Assembly (NCBI RefSeq): GCF_900182705.1
Contig: NZ_FXTP01000014.1
Location: 62,001-126,000, forward strand
Reading direction: 5' to 3'
DNA from: Gracilimonas mengyeensis
Lineage (GTDB): Bacteria; Bacteroidota; Rhodothermia; Balneolales; Balneolaceae
Length of the DNA: 64,000 nucleotides
Under the pieces are notes generated by a model. That model saw only the letters and a list, made by a program, of their open reading frames with translations. It had not been told where the DNA came from and ran no database searches. This document shows, one piece after another, positions 35,015-42,989 of the stretch; within the stretch, counting starts at the first letter, position 1, and every line of letters starts with the position of its first letter. A program made the position numbers and the translations under genes.

Positions 35015-36241
35015 ATGAAGTTTGAATGGTACCTGGCGCTGCGTTACTTCAAAGGCTCTCGTAAAGGGTCGGGCTTTCTTTCGTTCATCAAGTATATGTC
35101 GATAGCCGGGGTGGCTATTGGTGCGGCCGGGCTGCTCATTGCATTGTCCGTAGTCCATGGATTTAAATCCACCATTAACGGCAAGATTATGGATTTTGCC
35201 CCGCATATCACCCTGGTTTCCTATGCGGGCTCTCCTATTCACCGCGCCGATACTTTGCTTACTGCCTTGGATCAATTCCCTGAAATTGAAACAAAACAAG
35301 CGATCATACAGGGACAGGTAATGGTTCAAACCCGGGATGCCGTAAATGGCACCGCTTTAAAAGGGGTAGATCTCGAAGAGCCAGAGTATGGCATCAGCGG
35401 CTACATTACAAAGGGTACTTATCAATTGGGAGCCGATTCCACTGGAATGCCCGGTATTGTGATGGGCGCCAAGCTGGCTGAAAGCTTACAAGCTGAGATT
35501 GGCTCGGTCATCACTTCGTATACCATTGAGGGAATTCCTTCGCTGATCAATTCACCGGAAATAAAACAGTTCAGGCTTAATGCCATCTACGAAACCGGCA
35601 TAGAACGTTTTGATGACACTTTTGCGTTGGTAGCACGCGACCACGCCCGTCAGCTTTTTAGCTACCGGTCCAATCAGGCCGATGGAATCGAGATACGGGT
35701 TTCCAATCCCGAACAGATACCAGCAGTACGGCAAAAACTGGAGGAGGAAATCGGCTTTCCTTACTTCCCCGAAACCATCTACGGCGTATTTGCCAATATT
35801 TTTGCCTGGGTTGAACTGCAGGAGAATATGATTCCATTGGTGATCAGCGGCATGATTATTGTAGCAGCCTTCAATCTTATTGGCGCCATCCTGATGATGG
35901 TGTTAGAACGAACGCGGGATATTGGCATCCTGAAAACCATGGGGAGTAAATCAAAAACGATTCGTCGTGTGTTTATGTTGGAAGGCTTGTTTGTGGCCGG
36001 AGTAGGATTGTCTATCGGGATTGCTATATCCTTACTCTTCTATTTTCTCCAAACCAACTATCAGATCATCCCACTCTCACAGGAAAATTACTACATGAGC
36101 TATGCACCGGTAGAACCTCATGCCCTCGATTTTTTAATCGTGAGCCTGGTTACCTTCCTGTTGTGTGCTCTCGCTTCCTGGATTCCGGCAAGGGTTGCAG
36201 CCAATACTGATCCTGTGAAAGTGATTTCATTCGGAAGATAA
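35015..36241 (+). CDS. LolC/LolE-family ABC transporter permease
   Basis: A 408-residue inner-membrane protein of the lipoprotein-releasing (LolC/E, FtsX-related) family: N-terminal cytoplasmic stretch EWYLALRYFKGSRKG then TM1 (VAIGAAGLLIALSVVHGF). A large periplasmic MacB-like domain spans about 45-265, and three TMs follow (IPLVISGMIIVAAFNLIGAI, GLFVAGVGLSIGIAISLLFYF, LIVSLVTFLLCALASWIPA). The FtsX word MMVLERTRDIGILKTMGSKSKTIRRVF joins TM2 and TM3. It would work with an ATPase LolD encoded elsewhere to hand lipoproteins to LolA. The many lipoproteins in this window are plausible clients. Confidence 0.88.
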   Translation: MKFEWYLALRYFKGSRKGSGFLSFIKYMSIAGVAIGAAGLLIALSVVHGFKSTINGKIMDFAPHITLVSYAGSPIHRADTLLTALDQFPEIETKQAIIQGQVMVQTRDAVNGTALKGVDLEEPEYGISGYITKGTYQLGADSTGMPGIVMGAKLAESLQAEIGSVITSYTIEGIPSLINSPEIKQFRLNAIYETGIERFDDTFALVARDHARQLFSYRSNQADGIEIRVSNPEQIPAVRQKLEEEIGFPYFPETIYGVFANIFAWVELQENMIPLVISGMIIVAAFNLIGAILMMVLERTRDIGILKTMGSKSKTIRRVFMLEGLFVAGVGLSIGIAISLLFYFLQTNYQIIPLSQENYYMSYAPVEPHALDFLIVSLVTFLLCALASWIPARVAANTDPVKVISFGR

Positions 36242-36432
36242 GAAACTACAATTTCCCCTTTCTCAGAAGGGTCTATTCTAAATTGATTTATTGCTTGTTA
36301 TAGGATAGATTCCCTTCATTATTAAAAATTCTTAATCATCGTCACCGGGGCTTAAAATAAGGGGCCCGATAGTTTTGCGAACTCCAAGCAATTTCAGCTG
36401 TAATATTTTCACTCCATAAAATACGAATGTAG

Positions 36433-38949
36433 ATGAAGAACGATCGCTGGCAGGAAGTTTCTGATATTCTGGATACGCTTCTCACCTTACCCAAAGAAAA
36501 ACAGCTCACCTATCTGGAGGATAATTTTGGGGGAGACCAGCAGCTGGTGCAGGAAGTAAAGGATATGCTTAAGGCAATATCTGAATCGGAAAAAGAGGCT
36601 TTTCTTACCGGCACCCACGCCCAAAAAAGAACCCTGCTTGCCCAGTTCTCTAAAAGCACCGACCATAAGCTTCCTCAAGAACAATTATTAGGAGAAAAAG
36701 TTGGCCCTTATCAAATTGAGAAACTGATTGCTGAAGGGGGCATGGGCAACGTGTACAAAGCAGAACGGGTTGATGGACAGTTCGAACAAACCGTTGCCGT
36801 GAAATTTATCAATCACCGCAATGTTAATGAGTCTATTATACAGCGGTTCAGGCAGGAACAGAAAATCCTTGCGAACCTAAACCATCCTAATATTGCCAGT
36901 ATTTTGGATGGAGGAATTACGGAGAGCGGCTTTCCATACCTGATCATGGAATACATCAACGGGCGTCCCATTGACGAATATTGTAACCGCAATCAGCTGA
37001 ATGTAAAACAACGCCTAAGATTGTTCCGAAAGGTGTTAAGGGTAATTGATTATGCACATTCAAAGCTGGTGGTTCATCGCGACCTTAAGCCCAACAATAT
37101 TTTTGTGATGGCTGACGGAACCGTAAAGATATTGGATTTTGGGATTGCCAAACTGCTTGATGACGAATCCGCTGAAAACCCGCTCCTCACGCAAACCGGT
37201 CAGCGACTATGGACCCCACACTATGCGGCCCCGGAACAAGTGCTTGAACGTCCCTCACAGCTCCAAACCGACGTATATGCTGCGGGCATCTTGCTATACC
37301 GTTTGCTCACAGGCTGCACTCCTTACAATTTCGATCAAAAAAGCCTGCATGAGATTGAAGCGACCATTTTAAAAGAAACGGCGCCCCTTCCATCGCAGAT
37401 CGTCTCTGCCAACAAGGAATTTTCTTACGTCAAAAACTTTGGACAGCCAAAGCAACAGATTGAAAGGACACTTAAGCATGAACTGGACGCCATAGCATGC
37501 AAAGCTATCCGAAAGGAACCGGATGACCGATACTCTTCCATTTCTTCTTTTCTTGATGATTTGGAACGGTATCAAAAAAAATTATCGGTTAGTGCCGTAC
37601 GAGACGGTATCATCTACCGCACCCGTAAGTTTATGCTACGAAACCGGAAACCCCTCAGCTATGCTGCTGCTGTACTGCTAATTATTGGCAGCATGGTAGC
37701 CTATTATACTGTACAGCTGAACCAACAGCGCAGAGCTGCCGAGGCTGAAGCTGAAAAGGCCACGCAGATTTCCGGCTATCTCTCCAACTTATTTGCCCAA
37801 AATTATCCCGAAAACGCCAAAGGCGAAGATATCTCTGCCAGTCAGCTTTTGGATCAAGGCATCAAACAGCTTAACTCATTAGATGGACAACCTGAAGTAC
37901 AGGCGGCCATGCTAAACCTTTTTGCTCATATCCATCAGAACATTGAGGAGCTGGATACGGCCGACAGCCTGGCTCAAAAAGCCATTCAGGTGGCCCAAAG
38001 CCAGAACGAAGAAAATAGTTCTCAGCTGGCCTCGTCTTTTCATACTCTGGCCCTGGTCGAGCGTGGACGGGGTAATTATGATAAATCCATAGAGTATTTT
38101 AACCGGTCGCTGGAGCTTGAAGGCCCCACCAATACCCCAGCCGACTCCAACTACGCGGCTCGGCTTAGTGCCCTCGCTTATGTGTTACGGCTTGACAATA
38201 ACCTGGATGAAGCGGCTCAAAAAAATAAAGAAGCCATTACTATACAAAAGCGCCTATACGGTGAAACGAATATCGAACTGGCGGAGAGTCTTTACATCCA
38301 GGCATCCATCTTGAGGGTTTTGGGAAGATTTGAAGAGGCATTAAAGTACCAGCTCGATTCTTACAATATGGTAAAAGAGCTGGTCGAGCCCCCGCATCCG
38401 GGATTATCAGCCAACCTCTCCAATCTTGCTTTATTGATGGAGCGCACTGGAGATTATGCAGCAGCAGAAAAGTACAGCCGTCAATCGCTGGAGATGAATA
38501 TTCAGTTGTATGGAGAAAACCATTCTGAGGTGGCCAGCTCATTAAGAAATATTGCCTCCAGCCTGAATTTGCAGAACAAGCATGCCGAAGCCCTGCCTTA
38601 TTTGGAACGTGCTTTGGATGTAGTTAAAAAGGCTTTCCCTTCCACACACTTGCATTGGGCCTATACCTATAACGACTTGGGTAATACTTATATCAACCTT
38701 GAGCAACTTGAAAAGGCTGAGCCTTTGCTGTTAAAATCTTTGGAAATAAAACGTACTTCTTTAGGTGAGAAGCATCTTTCAGTAACGGCTACTCTTAATA
38801 ATCTTGCGGAGCTAAAGAAAAGGAAGGGAGAAATGGATGAGGCCCGTGATTATTTACAACAATCTTTGGAAGTACGAACAGAGATTTTAGGGGAAGGTCA
38901 CGAAGAAACCAAAGAAGTAGTTCAATTGATCAGTAAACTTGGCGACTAA
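36433..38949 (+). CDS. Membrane Ser/Thr protein kinase with C-terminal TPR array
   Basis: 838 residues. Residues 1-60 form a small helical N-terminal region (RWQEVSDILDTLLTLPKEKQ) common in kinases of this type. The Hanks-type kinase domain (about 92-380) is complete: glycine loop IAEGGMGNVYKAE, Lys124 (VAVKF), HRDLKPNN (215-222), DFG (235-237), and an APEQVLERPSQLQTDVYAAG activation/APE region. One TM (about 404-426) follows, then about 10 TPRs (NYDKSIEYFNRSLELEG, DYAAAEKYSRQSLEMN, QLEKAEPLLLKSLEIK). The topology places kinase inside and TPRs outside, fitting a receptor for a periplasmic partner. Single gene; substrate unknown. Confidence 0.92.
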   Translation: MKNDRWQEVSDILDTLLTLPKEKQLTYLEDNFGGDQQLVQEVKDMLKAISESEKEAFLTGTHAQKRTLLAQFSKSTDHKLPQEQLLGEKVGPYQIEKLIAEGGMGNVYKAERVDGQFEQTVAVKFINHRNVNESIIQRFRQEQKILANLNHPNIASILDGGITESGFPYLIMEYINGRPIDEYCNRNQLNVKQRLRLFRKVLRVIDYAHSKLVVHRDLKPNNIFVMADGTVKILDFGIAKLLDDESAENPLLTQTGQRLWTPHYAAPEQVLERPSQLQTDVYAAGILLYRLLTGCTPYNFDQKSLHEIEATILKETAPLPSQIVSANKEFSYVKNFGQPKQQIERTLKHELDAIACKAIRKEPDDRYSSISSFLDDLERYQKKLSVSAVRDGIIYRTRKFMLRNRKPLSYAAAVLLIIGSMVAYYTVQLNQQRRAAEAEAEKATQISGYLSNLFAQNYPENAKGEDISASQLLDQGIKQLNSLDGQPEVQAAMLNLFAHIHQNIEELDTADSLAQKAIQVAQSQNEENSSQLASSFHTLALVERGRGNYDKSIEYFNRSLELEGPTNTPADSNYAARLSALAYVLRLDNNLDEAAQKNKEAITIQKRLYGETNIELAESLYIQASILRVLGRFEEALKYQLDSYNMVKELVEPPHPGLSANLSNLALLMERTGDYAAAEKYSRQSLEMNIQLYGENHSEVASSLRNIASSLNLQNKHAEALPYLERALDVVKKAFPSTHLHWAYTYNDLGNTYINLEQLEKAEPLLLKSLEIKRTSLGEKHLSVTATLNNLAELKKRKGEMDEARDYLQQSLEVRTEILGEGHEETKEVVQLISKLGD

Positions 38950-39300
38950 ACCACCCTGCACTGAAAGTACAGAGGTTTGGTTTAGGACTTAAAGTCCCTG
39001 TATCCTATCCACACGGTCATCCAGAGGGTACCCCCGATGGACCTTGCATTTTGCGGGGCTTATTCAACTAATTTCCTGAACTTTATTTCCAGTGGCCCAA
39101 GCGCTGTTGCAACTGGTTGGTTGGCAATCATTTCTTGGCTAAGATTCCTCAGCAGTAGCTTCAGAATGACATCATAATTTTAGTAATAGATTTCTCCGGA
39201 ATATTAAAGTGCAGGGTTTTAACCCCTCCGCAGGGACCAATAAAAAAAGCCGGACCCGAAAAGCCCGGCTTAGTCTTAGGTACTGTAAACAGTACTTCTT
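38950..39300. other. Intergenic region with a 9-bp terminal inverted repeat
   Basis: Between the kinase and a convergent lipoprotein gene. CCCTGCACT (38954-38962) and AGTGCAGGG (39208-39216) bracket 245 bp. Inside is a small palindrome GGACTT-A-AAGTCC (38985-38997). No ORF is visible. The terminator of the minus-strand lipoprotein gene lies at 39242-39270. Confidence 0.5.
39242..39270 (-). terminator. Intrinsic terminator of the 39301-40095 gene
   Basis: AGCCGG (39248-39253) and CCGGCT (39265-39270) form the stem core, with TTTTTTTA following on the minus strand. It is 30 bp after the lipoprotein stop. Confidence 0.8.
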
Positions 39301-40095
39301 CTAACATTCAACATCCTGGAAATCAGCATCCCAGCAAAGGCGCTGTTCAGCCCCCACCTGGTAATATCCTCCGGCTCCTTCTTCCCAAAAAACCAGAATA
39401 TCATCTCCCGATGAATCAGTCATTGAAATAGTGAACTCACTTCCATTCTGGCTGTAGTTGTAGGTGGAAGAAACCGTCCCTTCCGCATAAATTTCAGACA
39501 CGATAGTCACTGCAGATTCGTCCTCTTTTGTCCAGTTTGTGGTCAGAATGGGTGTTTCCTGGCTGGTATCTTCATTTAACTCATTAAAGGTCCACTGGCC
39601 CGAATCTCCTTCTTTGGATACCGCGCCTTCAATCATTGTATAATCTTCTACAACGTTTCCTTGTCCGTCATCAAACGACCAGTCCATTGTCCATAAAATC
39701 TCTGAAGAGGTTTCTTCGGCAGTAAGTTTAATAGATATGGACTGTCCCTGTGCAGAATAGTTGTAATCCCAAACCCATGCCCCATCTTCGTATTCCGCTT
39801 CAGATTCATTAGTGGCTGAAAAGTATCCGGAGTACATGTTGCCCAGCATGGTAATCGTACTCATGCTAAGCGCATAATATTTTGCTTCGTTGAAATTCTC
39901 GACCGTTACTTTAGCCGCTTTCTGGGGATTATTATCCTCGAAATAAGCGATATCCGGTTCTATAGATGTAAAGGAAGGAAACTCCGGTGGTTCCCCATCG
40001 GGACCTGAAGACGAGGGATCGTCTCCACAGGATACCGATACCAGTGAAAATGTGAGCAAAAGAATGAATAGTTTGGCAGATAAATGCAATCTCAT
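39301..40095 (-). CDS. Uncharacterised lipoprotein
   Basis: A 264-residue lipoprotein; the signal ends LVSVSC (Cys23), then an acidic Ser/Pro linker GDDPSSSGPDGEPPEFP. The body is beta-rich, with Trp/Tyr-rich strands such as EYEDGAWVWDYNYSAQGQSI and WTMDWSFDDGQGNVVEDY and a terminal Cys pair (LCWDADFQDVEC). I do not recognise the family. It follows the ECF sigma gene by 82 bp in the same direction. A perfect 10-bp dyad (40110-40143) sits just before its start, so it probably has its own control; it may be a target or partner of the sigma factor. Confidence 0.65.
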   Translation of the reverse strand: MRLHLSAKLFILLLTFSLVSVSCGDDPSSSGPDGEPPEFPSFTSIEPDIAYFEDNNPQKAAKVTVENFNEAKYYALSMSTITMLGNMYSGYFSATNESEAEYEDGAWVWDYNYSAQGQSISIKLTAEETSSEILWTMDWSFDDGQGNVVEDYTMIEGAVSKEGDSGQWTFNELNEDTSQETPILTTNWTKEDESAVTIVSEIYAEGTVSSTYNYSQNGSEFTISMTDSSGDDILVFWEEGAGGYYQVGAEQRLCWDADFQDVEC

Positions 40096-40109
40096 AGTTT
40101 TATCAATTA

Positions 40110-40143
40110 GTATTAAGTGTTAATTCAATGGTTCACTTAATAC
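40110..40143. promoter_or_regulatory. 10-bp dyad upstream of the lipoprotein gene
   Basis: GTATTAAGTG (40110-40119) and CACTTAATAC (40134-40143) are perfect arms with a 14-nt spacer, 15-48 bp upstream of the lipoprotein ATG. It is not GC-rich, so an operator is likelier than a terminator. The half-site TATTAAGTG also occurs in the dyads of both GH43 genes. Confidence 0.5.
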
Positions 40144-40177
40144 ATGCGAGAAAAAACTATGAGAAGGGTCAAAAACT

Positions 40178-40810
40178 TTAGAAAGTCTCTTTCTTGTCTT
40201 TCAATGCTTTGTAGAGTAACTCGCGGGCTCTAAAGATGTGTGCTTTTACCGTACCCAGGGGTAAGTCCAGTATGTCAGCTATTTCCTGGTAGGTCTTTTC
40301 TTCCATATGCCGCATTTCGATAACGGCCTTATACTTCTCCGGCAGGTTTTGAATGGCATCCTGCACAATCTGCTTCCGCTGCTTCTTCATCACCGGCTCA
40401 TCGGTAGAATAGGTTTCATCCGGAAGCTGAATTTCCATTTCCCCGTCTTTGGTTTTGTAAGGATCGTTAATGGAAAGTGTCTTCAGCTTCTTCTTGCGCA
40501 GATAGTCAATGGTATGATTGGTGGCAATACGGTACAGCCAGGTAGAGAAAGCATACTCATTGCTATAAGTAGAAAGGTTGTGAAAGGCCTTCATGAATAC
40601 TTCCTGTACCAAGTCTTCCACCAGCTCCACTTCCTTAATCATTTTACGAATGTGGAAGTACAGCGGCTTCTGGTATTTATCTACCAGTTTTTTGTAGGAA
40701 GCTTCATTGCCCGATAATGCTTCAGCAACAAATTTGTCGTCTTCCAAACTACTGGCTGACGCATTAGGGCGTGGCGACTGATTTTGATTTTCGGTCTTGT
40801 TGTCTGACAT
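40178..40810 (-). CDS. ECF-type RNA polymerase sigma-70 factor
   Basis: About 210 residues from the ATG at 40810 (preferred over a TTG at 40852). A polar Asn/Gln/Ser-rich N-terminus is followed by sigma region 2 (YQKPLYFHIRKMI, VEDLVQEVFMKAFHN, AFSTWLYRIATNHTIDYLRKKK). An acidic linker leads to region 4 with the helix-turn-helix KTYQEIADILDLPLGTVKAHIFRARELL. It directs RNA polymerase to extracytoplasmic-stress-type promoters. No anti-sigma factor gene is adjacent, which is unusual for classical ECFs. It is divergent from a small barrel gene across about 140 bp. Confidence 0.93.
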   Translation of the reverse strand: MSDNKTENQNQSPRPNASASSLEDDKFVAEALSGNEASYKKLVDKYQKPLYFHIRKMIKEVELVEDLVQEVFMKAFHNLSTYSNEYAFSTWLYRIATNHTIDYLRKKKLKTLSINDPYKTKDGEMEIQLPDETYSTDEPVMKKQRKQIVQDAIQNLPEKYKAVIEMRHMEEKTYQEIADILDLPLGTVKAHIFRARELLYKALKDKKETF

Positions 40811-40949
40811 ATGCTTTTTTGTTCGGCCCCTAAAATACAAAGCCTTTGGCAAATGAAAACAGCTTTTTTGAGCCTTTTTGAATTTCCTTTACGCATGTAA
40901 TACTGAAACCTGTTTTCAACACTAATACTAACCAATTTTATCAATCATC

Positions 40950-41465
40950 ATGAAAAAATTAACCGCTTCAATTTTTATCCTCTTATTCACCGCACTTTCA
41001 TTTCAAAGTGCAAAAGCCCAGTTTGTAAAAGCTGGCGCCGGACTTATGTACGGAACCGAAATTGAGCAACCGGGCATCCGGGTAGATGGCGTATATCAAA
41101 TCAATGAAGAATTCAGGGCTGTTGCCGACCTCGGCTTTTTCTTTCCCAATGAAAATGAATTTGGCAACGGCAACTCCACTACGGTTACCTGGTGGGAATT
41201 AAACATCAATGGAAACTACATTTTCTACACCAATGAAGAAAACAACCTCATGGCTTACGGTATTGGAGGCCTGAATTATCTAAATGTGAACGTTGAGAGC
41301 GATGGTCAGTTTGCCAGCAGTTACTCCGATTCTGAAATTGGGCTAAATGTTGGAGTGGGTGCCGAGTATCCGCTTGACTTCGCTGATCTCTTTGGTGAGC
41401 TAAAGTATGTGTTAGGAGATGCCGATCAACTCAATATCGGAGCCGGTCTGCGTTTCAATTTCTAA
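40950..41465 (+). CDS. Small outer-membrane beta-barrel protein
   Basis: 171 residues. The signal peptide ends FQSAKAQ; the mature part is a likely 8-stranded barrel (FVKAGAGLMYGTEI, FRAVADLGFFFP, WWELNINGNYIFY, LMAYGIGGLNYLNVNV, IGLNVGVGAEYPLDF, LNIGAGLRFNF). It ends with the C-terminal Phe expected for BAM-dependent assembly. Similar to OmpX/PorT-like small barrels; function unknown. It is divergent from the sigma gene and closed by a terminator. Confidence 0.75.
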   Translation: MKKLTASIFILLFTALSFQSAKAQFVKAGAGLMYGTEIEQPGIRVDGVYQINEEFRAVADLGFFFPNENEFGNGNSTTVTWWELNINGNYIFYTNEENNLMAYGIGGLNYLNVNVESDGQFASSYSDSEIGLNVGVGAEYPLDFADLFGELKYVLGDADQLNIGAGLRFNF

Positions 41466-41496
41466 ATGAAACCCAAGACCGTAAGTAGTAGCTTAT

Positions 41497-41526
41497 CCCT
41501 CATTGCGTATGCAGTGAGGGTTTTTT
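41497..41526 (+). terminator. Intrinsic terminator
   Basis: CCCTCATTGC (41497-41506), GTAT loop, GCAGTGAGGG (41511-41520), then six T. Closes the small barrel gene 31 bp after its stop. Confidence 0.88.
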
Positions 41527-41540
41527 ATGATTTTCATTCT

Positions 41541-41700
41541 TGTTCGCCGATCGCTAATCGGTCCATTGATCTATCGTAAATCTTTGGGTAACATCTTTCG
41601 GTTTTGCCCGGGTAAGGTGTAAAAATGAAATAGAATCAAACCGAAGTCCTGCATGAGAAGATTAGCGAATGATCGATGGACCGAACAGCGACTTGCGAAG
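41541..41700. repeat. E element, copy 1
   Basis: About 160 bp bounded by the inverted words CGGTCCATTGATC (41559-41571) and GATCGATGGACCG (41671-41683, 12/13 paired). It contains CTATCGTAAATCT, CTTTCGGTTTTG, AAATAGAATCAAACCGAA and ends CGACTTGCGAAGTT. It aligns with copy 2 at 41880-42035. Confidence 0.65.
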
Positions 41701-41713
41701 TTTATATCCTTTT

Positions 41714-41822
41714 AGTGCTTTTGTGTTTTCGTGGCAAGACCATCTGCGGAAATCAGCGACCTACTCTGCGAAATCCGCAATTAAAATGGCACCGTGGTCT
41801 CACGCAGAGTCACGCAGATGAA
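41714..41822. repeat. F-type tract
   Basis: TTTGTGTTTTCGTGGCAAGA, CTGCGGAAATCAGCGAC, CTGCGAAATCCGC and CTCACGCAGAGTCACGCAGA follow each other between the two E copies. The same vocabulary occurs at 366-451, 16828-16866, 28346-28386, 30349-30387 and 52367-52396. Confidence 0.55.
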
Positions 41823-41879
41823 AACGAAAATATCGCCGACTAAATAAGCAATTAAATGCTTTTTGATCTCCTTTACTTC

Positions 41880-42035
41880 GCCGGTCTCAACTCGCTGATC
41901 GATCTATCGCAAATCTGTTTGCAGTAGCTTTCGGGGCTGAAGGGCAAACCGTAGAACAGAAATAGCATAAAACCGAACGCTCCTTCAGGCAGATTGGCGA
42001 TTACTCGATAGATCGACTTGCGACTTGCGAAGTTC
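41880..42035. repeat. E element, copy 2
   Basis: Same order of words as copy 1 (CTATCGCAAATCTG, CTTTCGGGGCTG, AAATAGCATAAAACCGAAC, ATTGGCGATTA, GACTTGCGAAGTT). The bounding stem differs: CGATCTATCG (41900-41909) / CGATAGATCG (42006-42015). Both stems pair well, so the arms have co-varied. Confidence 0.65.
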
Positions 42036-42050
42036 TTATCATTTACATGG

Positions 42051-42989
42051 CTATTCACTCTTCAATAATGCACCATGACGAATACCGCCGGTAGAAACTT
42101 TGATGTGCTGCAACTTAAAATGCTGCATAAAACCTTCCAAGATGAGCATACCGGCTAAAAATATATCAGCACGCTTTTCCAGCATCCGGGGATTTAATGG
42201 AATCAGTTCTTCGTACGGCTCCTCTTTGAACCACTCAATAACCTGCTGTACTTTTTCCAGAGACAATGCAAAACCATTGAGTTTTTCGGGCTGATACTCG
42301 GTTATGCCCTGCGCCAAGGCAGCCAATGTGGTTAAAGTACCCGCTACGCCAACGGCCTGAATAGTCTCAGCCGCTTCAAACGGGCGACTCCCAAAAAGCC
42401 GGGCTATTTCTGCCTGGCAGTCAATGATTTGCGCTTCGGTGGGCGGATTGTCCTTCAAAAAACGCTCCGTATATCGCACTGATCCCATATCAAAAGAATG
42501 CGCGTCTTTAATATCTCCCTCAAACAACTGGGCTATCTCCGTACTTCCTCCCCCGATATCCAATATCAAAGTCTCCGTCTCAGAGGTAATTTCTAACATC
42601 GAAAGGGCGCCAGCAGCGGTCCACTCAGCTTCTTCCCTCCCACTCAGCAGACGTATGTCAAAACCGGTCTGTTTCTTCACCTCTGCCATAAACTCCTCAC
42701 GATTGGCCGCATCCCGAACTGCACTGGTAGCTGTCACCGTAACCTTTTCTACGGTTGGGTAGTCTGCAGCTAAACGGGCTTTATACTCAAGCAAGGCTTC
42801 AATCACTCTTTGTGTGGCTTCCGGGTTGATGTTTTTGTCGGCATCTACGCCTTTGCCCAACCGGGGCACACGTTGCTCTTCATGCACGGGATTCAGCTGG
42901 ACGTCTTCCAGCTTTCCTACCAGCAAAAGCACGGTGTTAGTTCCAATGTCTATGGCCGCATTCAGGCTTCCAGCAGTATCGCGATCCAC
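42051..42989 (-). CDS. Ppx/GppA-family phosphatase
   Basis: A 312-residue exopolyphosphatase/guanosine-pentaphosphate phosphatase of the actin-like ATPase fold, of single-domain length. Motifs: AAIDIGTNTVLLLVG (phosphate 1), TSAVRDAANREEF, LLSGREEAEW, LILDIGGGSTEIAQ (phosphate 2) and VAGTLTTLAALAQG. It hydrolyses polyphosphate or pppGpp; which one cannot be decided by eye. The apparent start is GTG and overlaps prmA by 28 bp, an unusually long overlap. A CTG nearer the AAIDIG motif is an alternative. Last gene of the tatA-to-ppx cluster. Confidence 0.9.
   Translation of the reverse strand: MDRDTAGSLNAAIDIGTNTVLLLVGKLEDVQLNPVHEEQRVPRLGKGVDADKNINPEATQRVIEALLEYKARLAADYPTVEKVTVTATSAVRDAANREEFMAEVKKQTGFDIRLLSGREEAEWTAAGALSMLEITSETETLILDIGGGSTEIAQLFEGDIKDAHSFDMGSVRYTERFLKDNPPTEAQIIDCQAEIARLFGSRPFEAAETIQAVGVAGTLTTLAALAQGITEYQPEKLNGFALSLEKVQQVIEWFKEEPYEELIPLNPRMLEKRADIFLAGMLILEGFMQHFKLQHIKVSTGGIRHGALLKSE

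Noticed and set aside
42051-42989. Ppx/GppA protein as a full-length two-domain exopolyphosphatase
   Set aside because: At 312 residues it lacks the C-terminal HD-like domain of long Ppx proteins, so only the family name is given.
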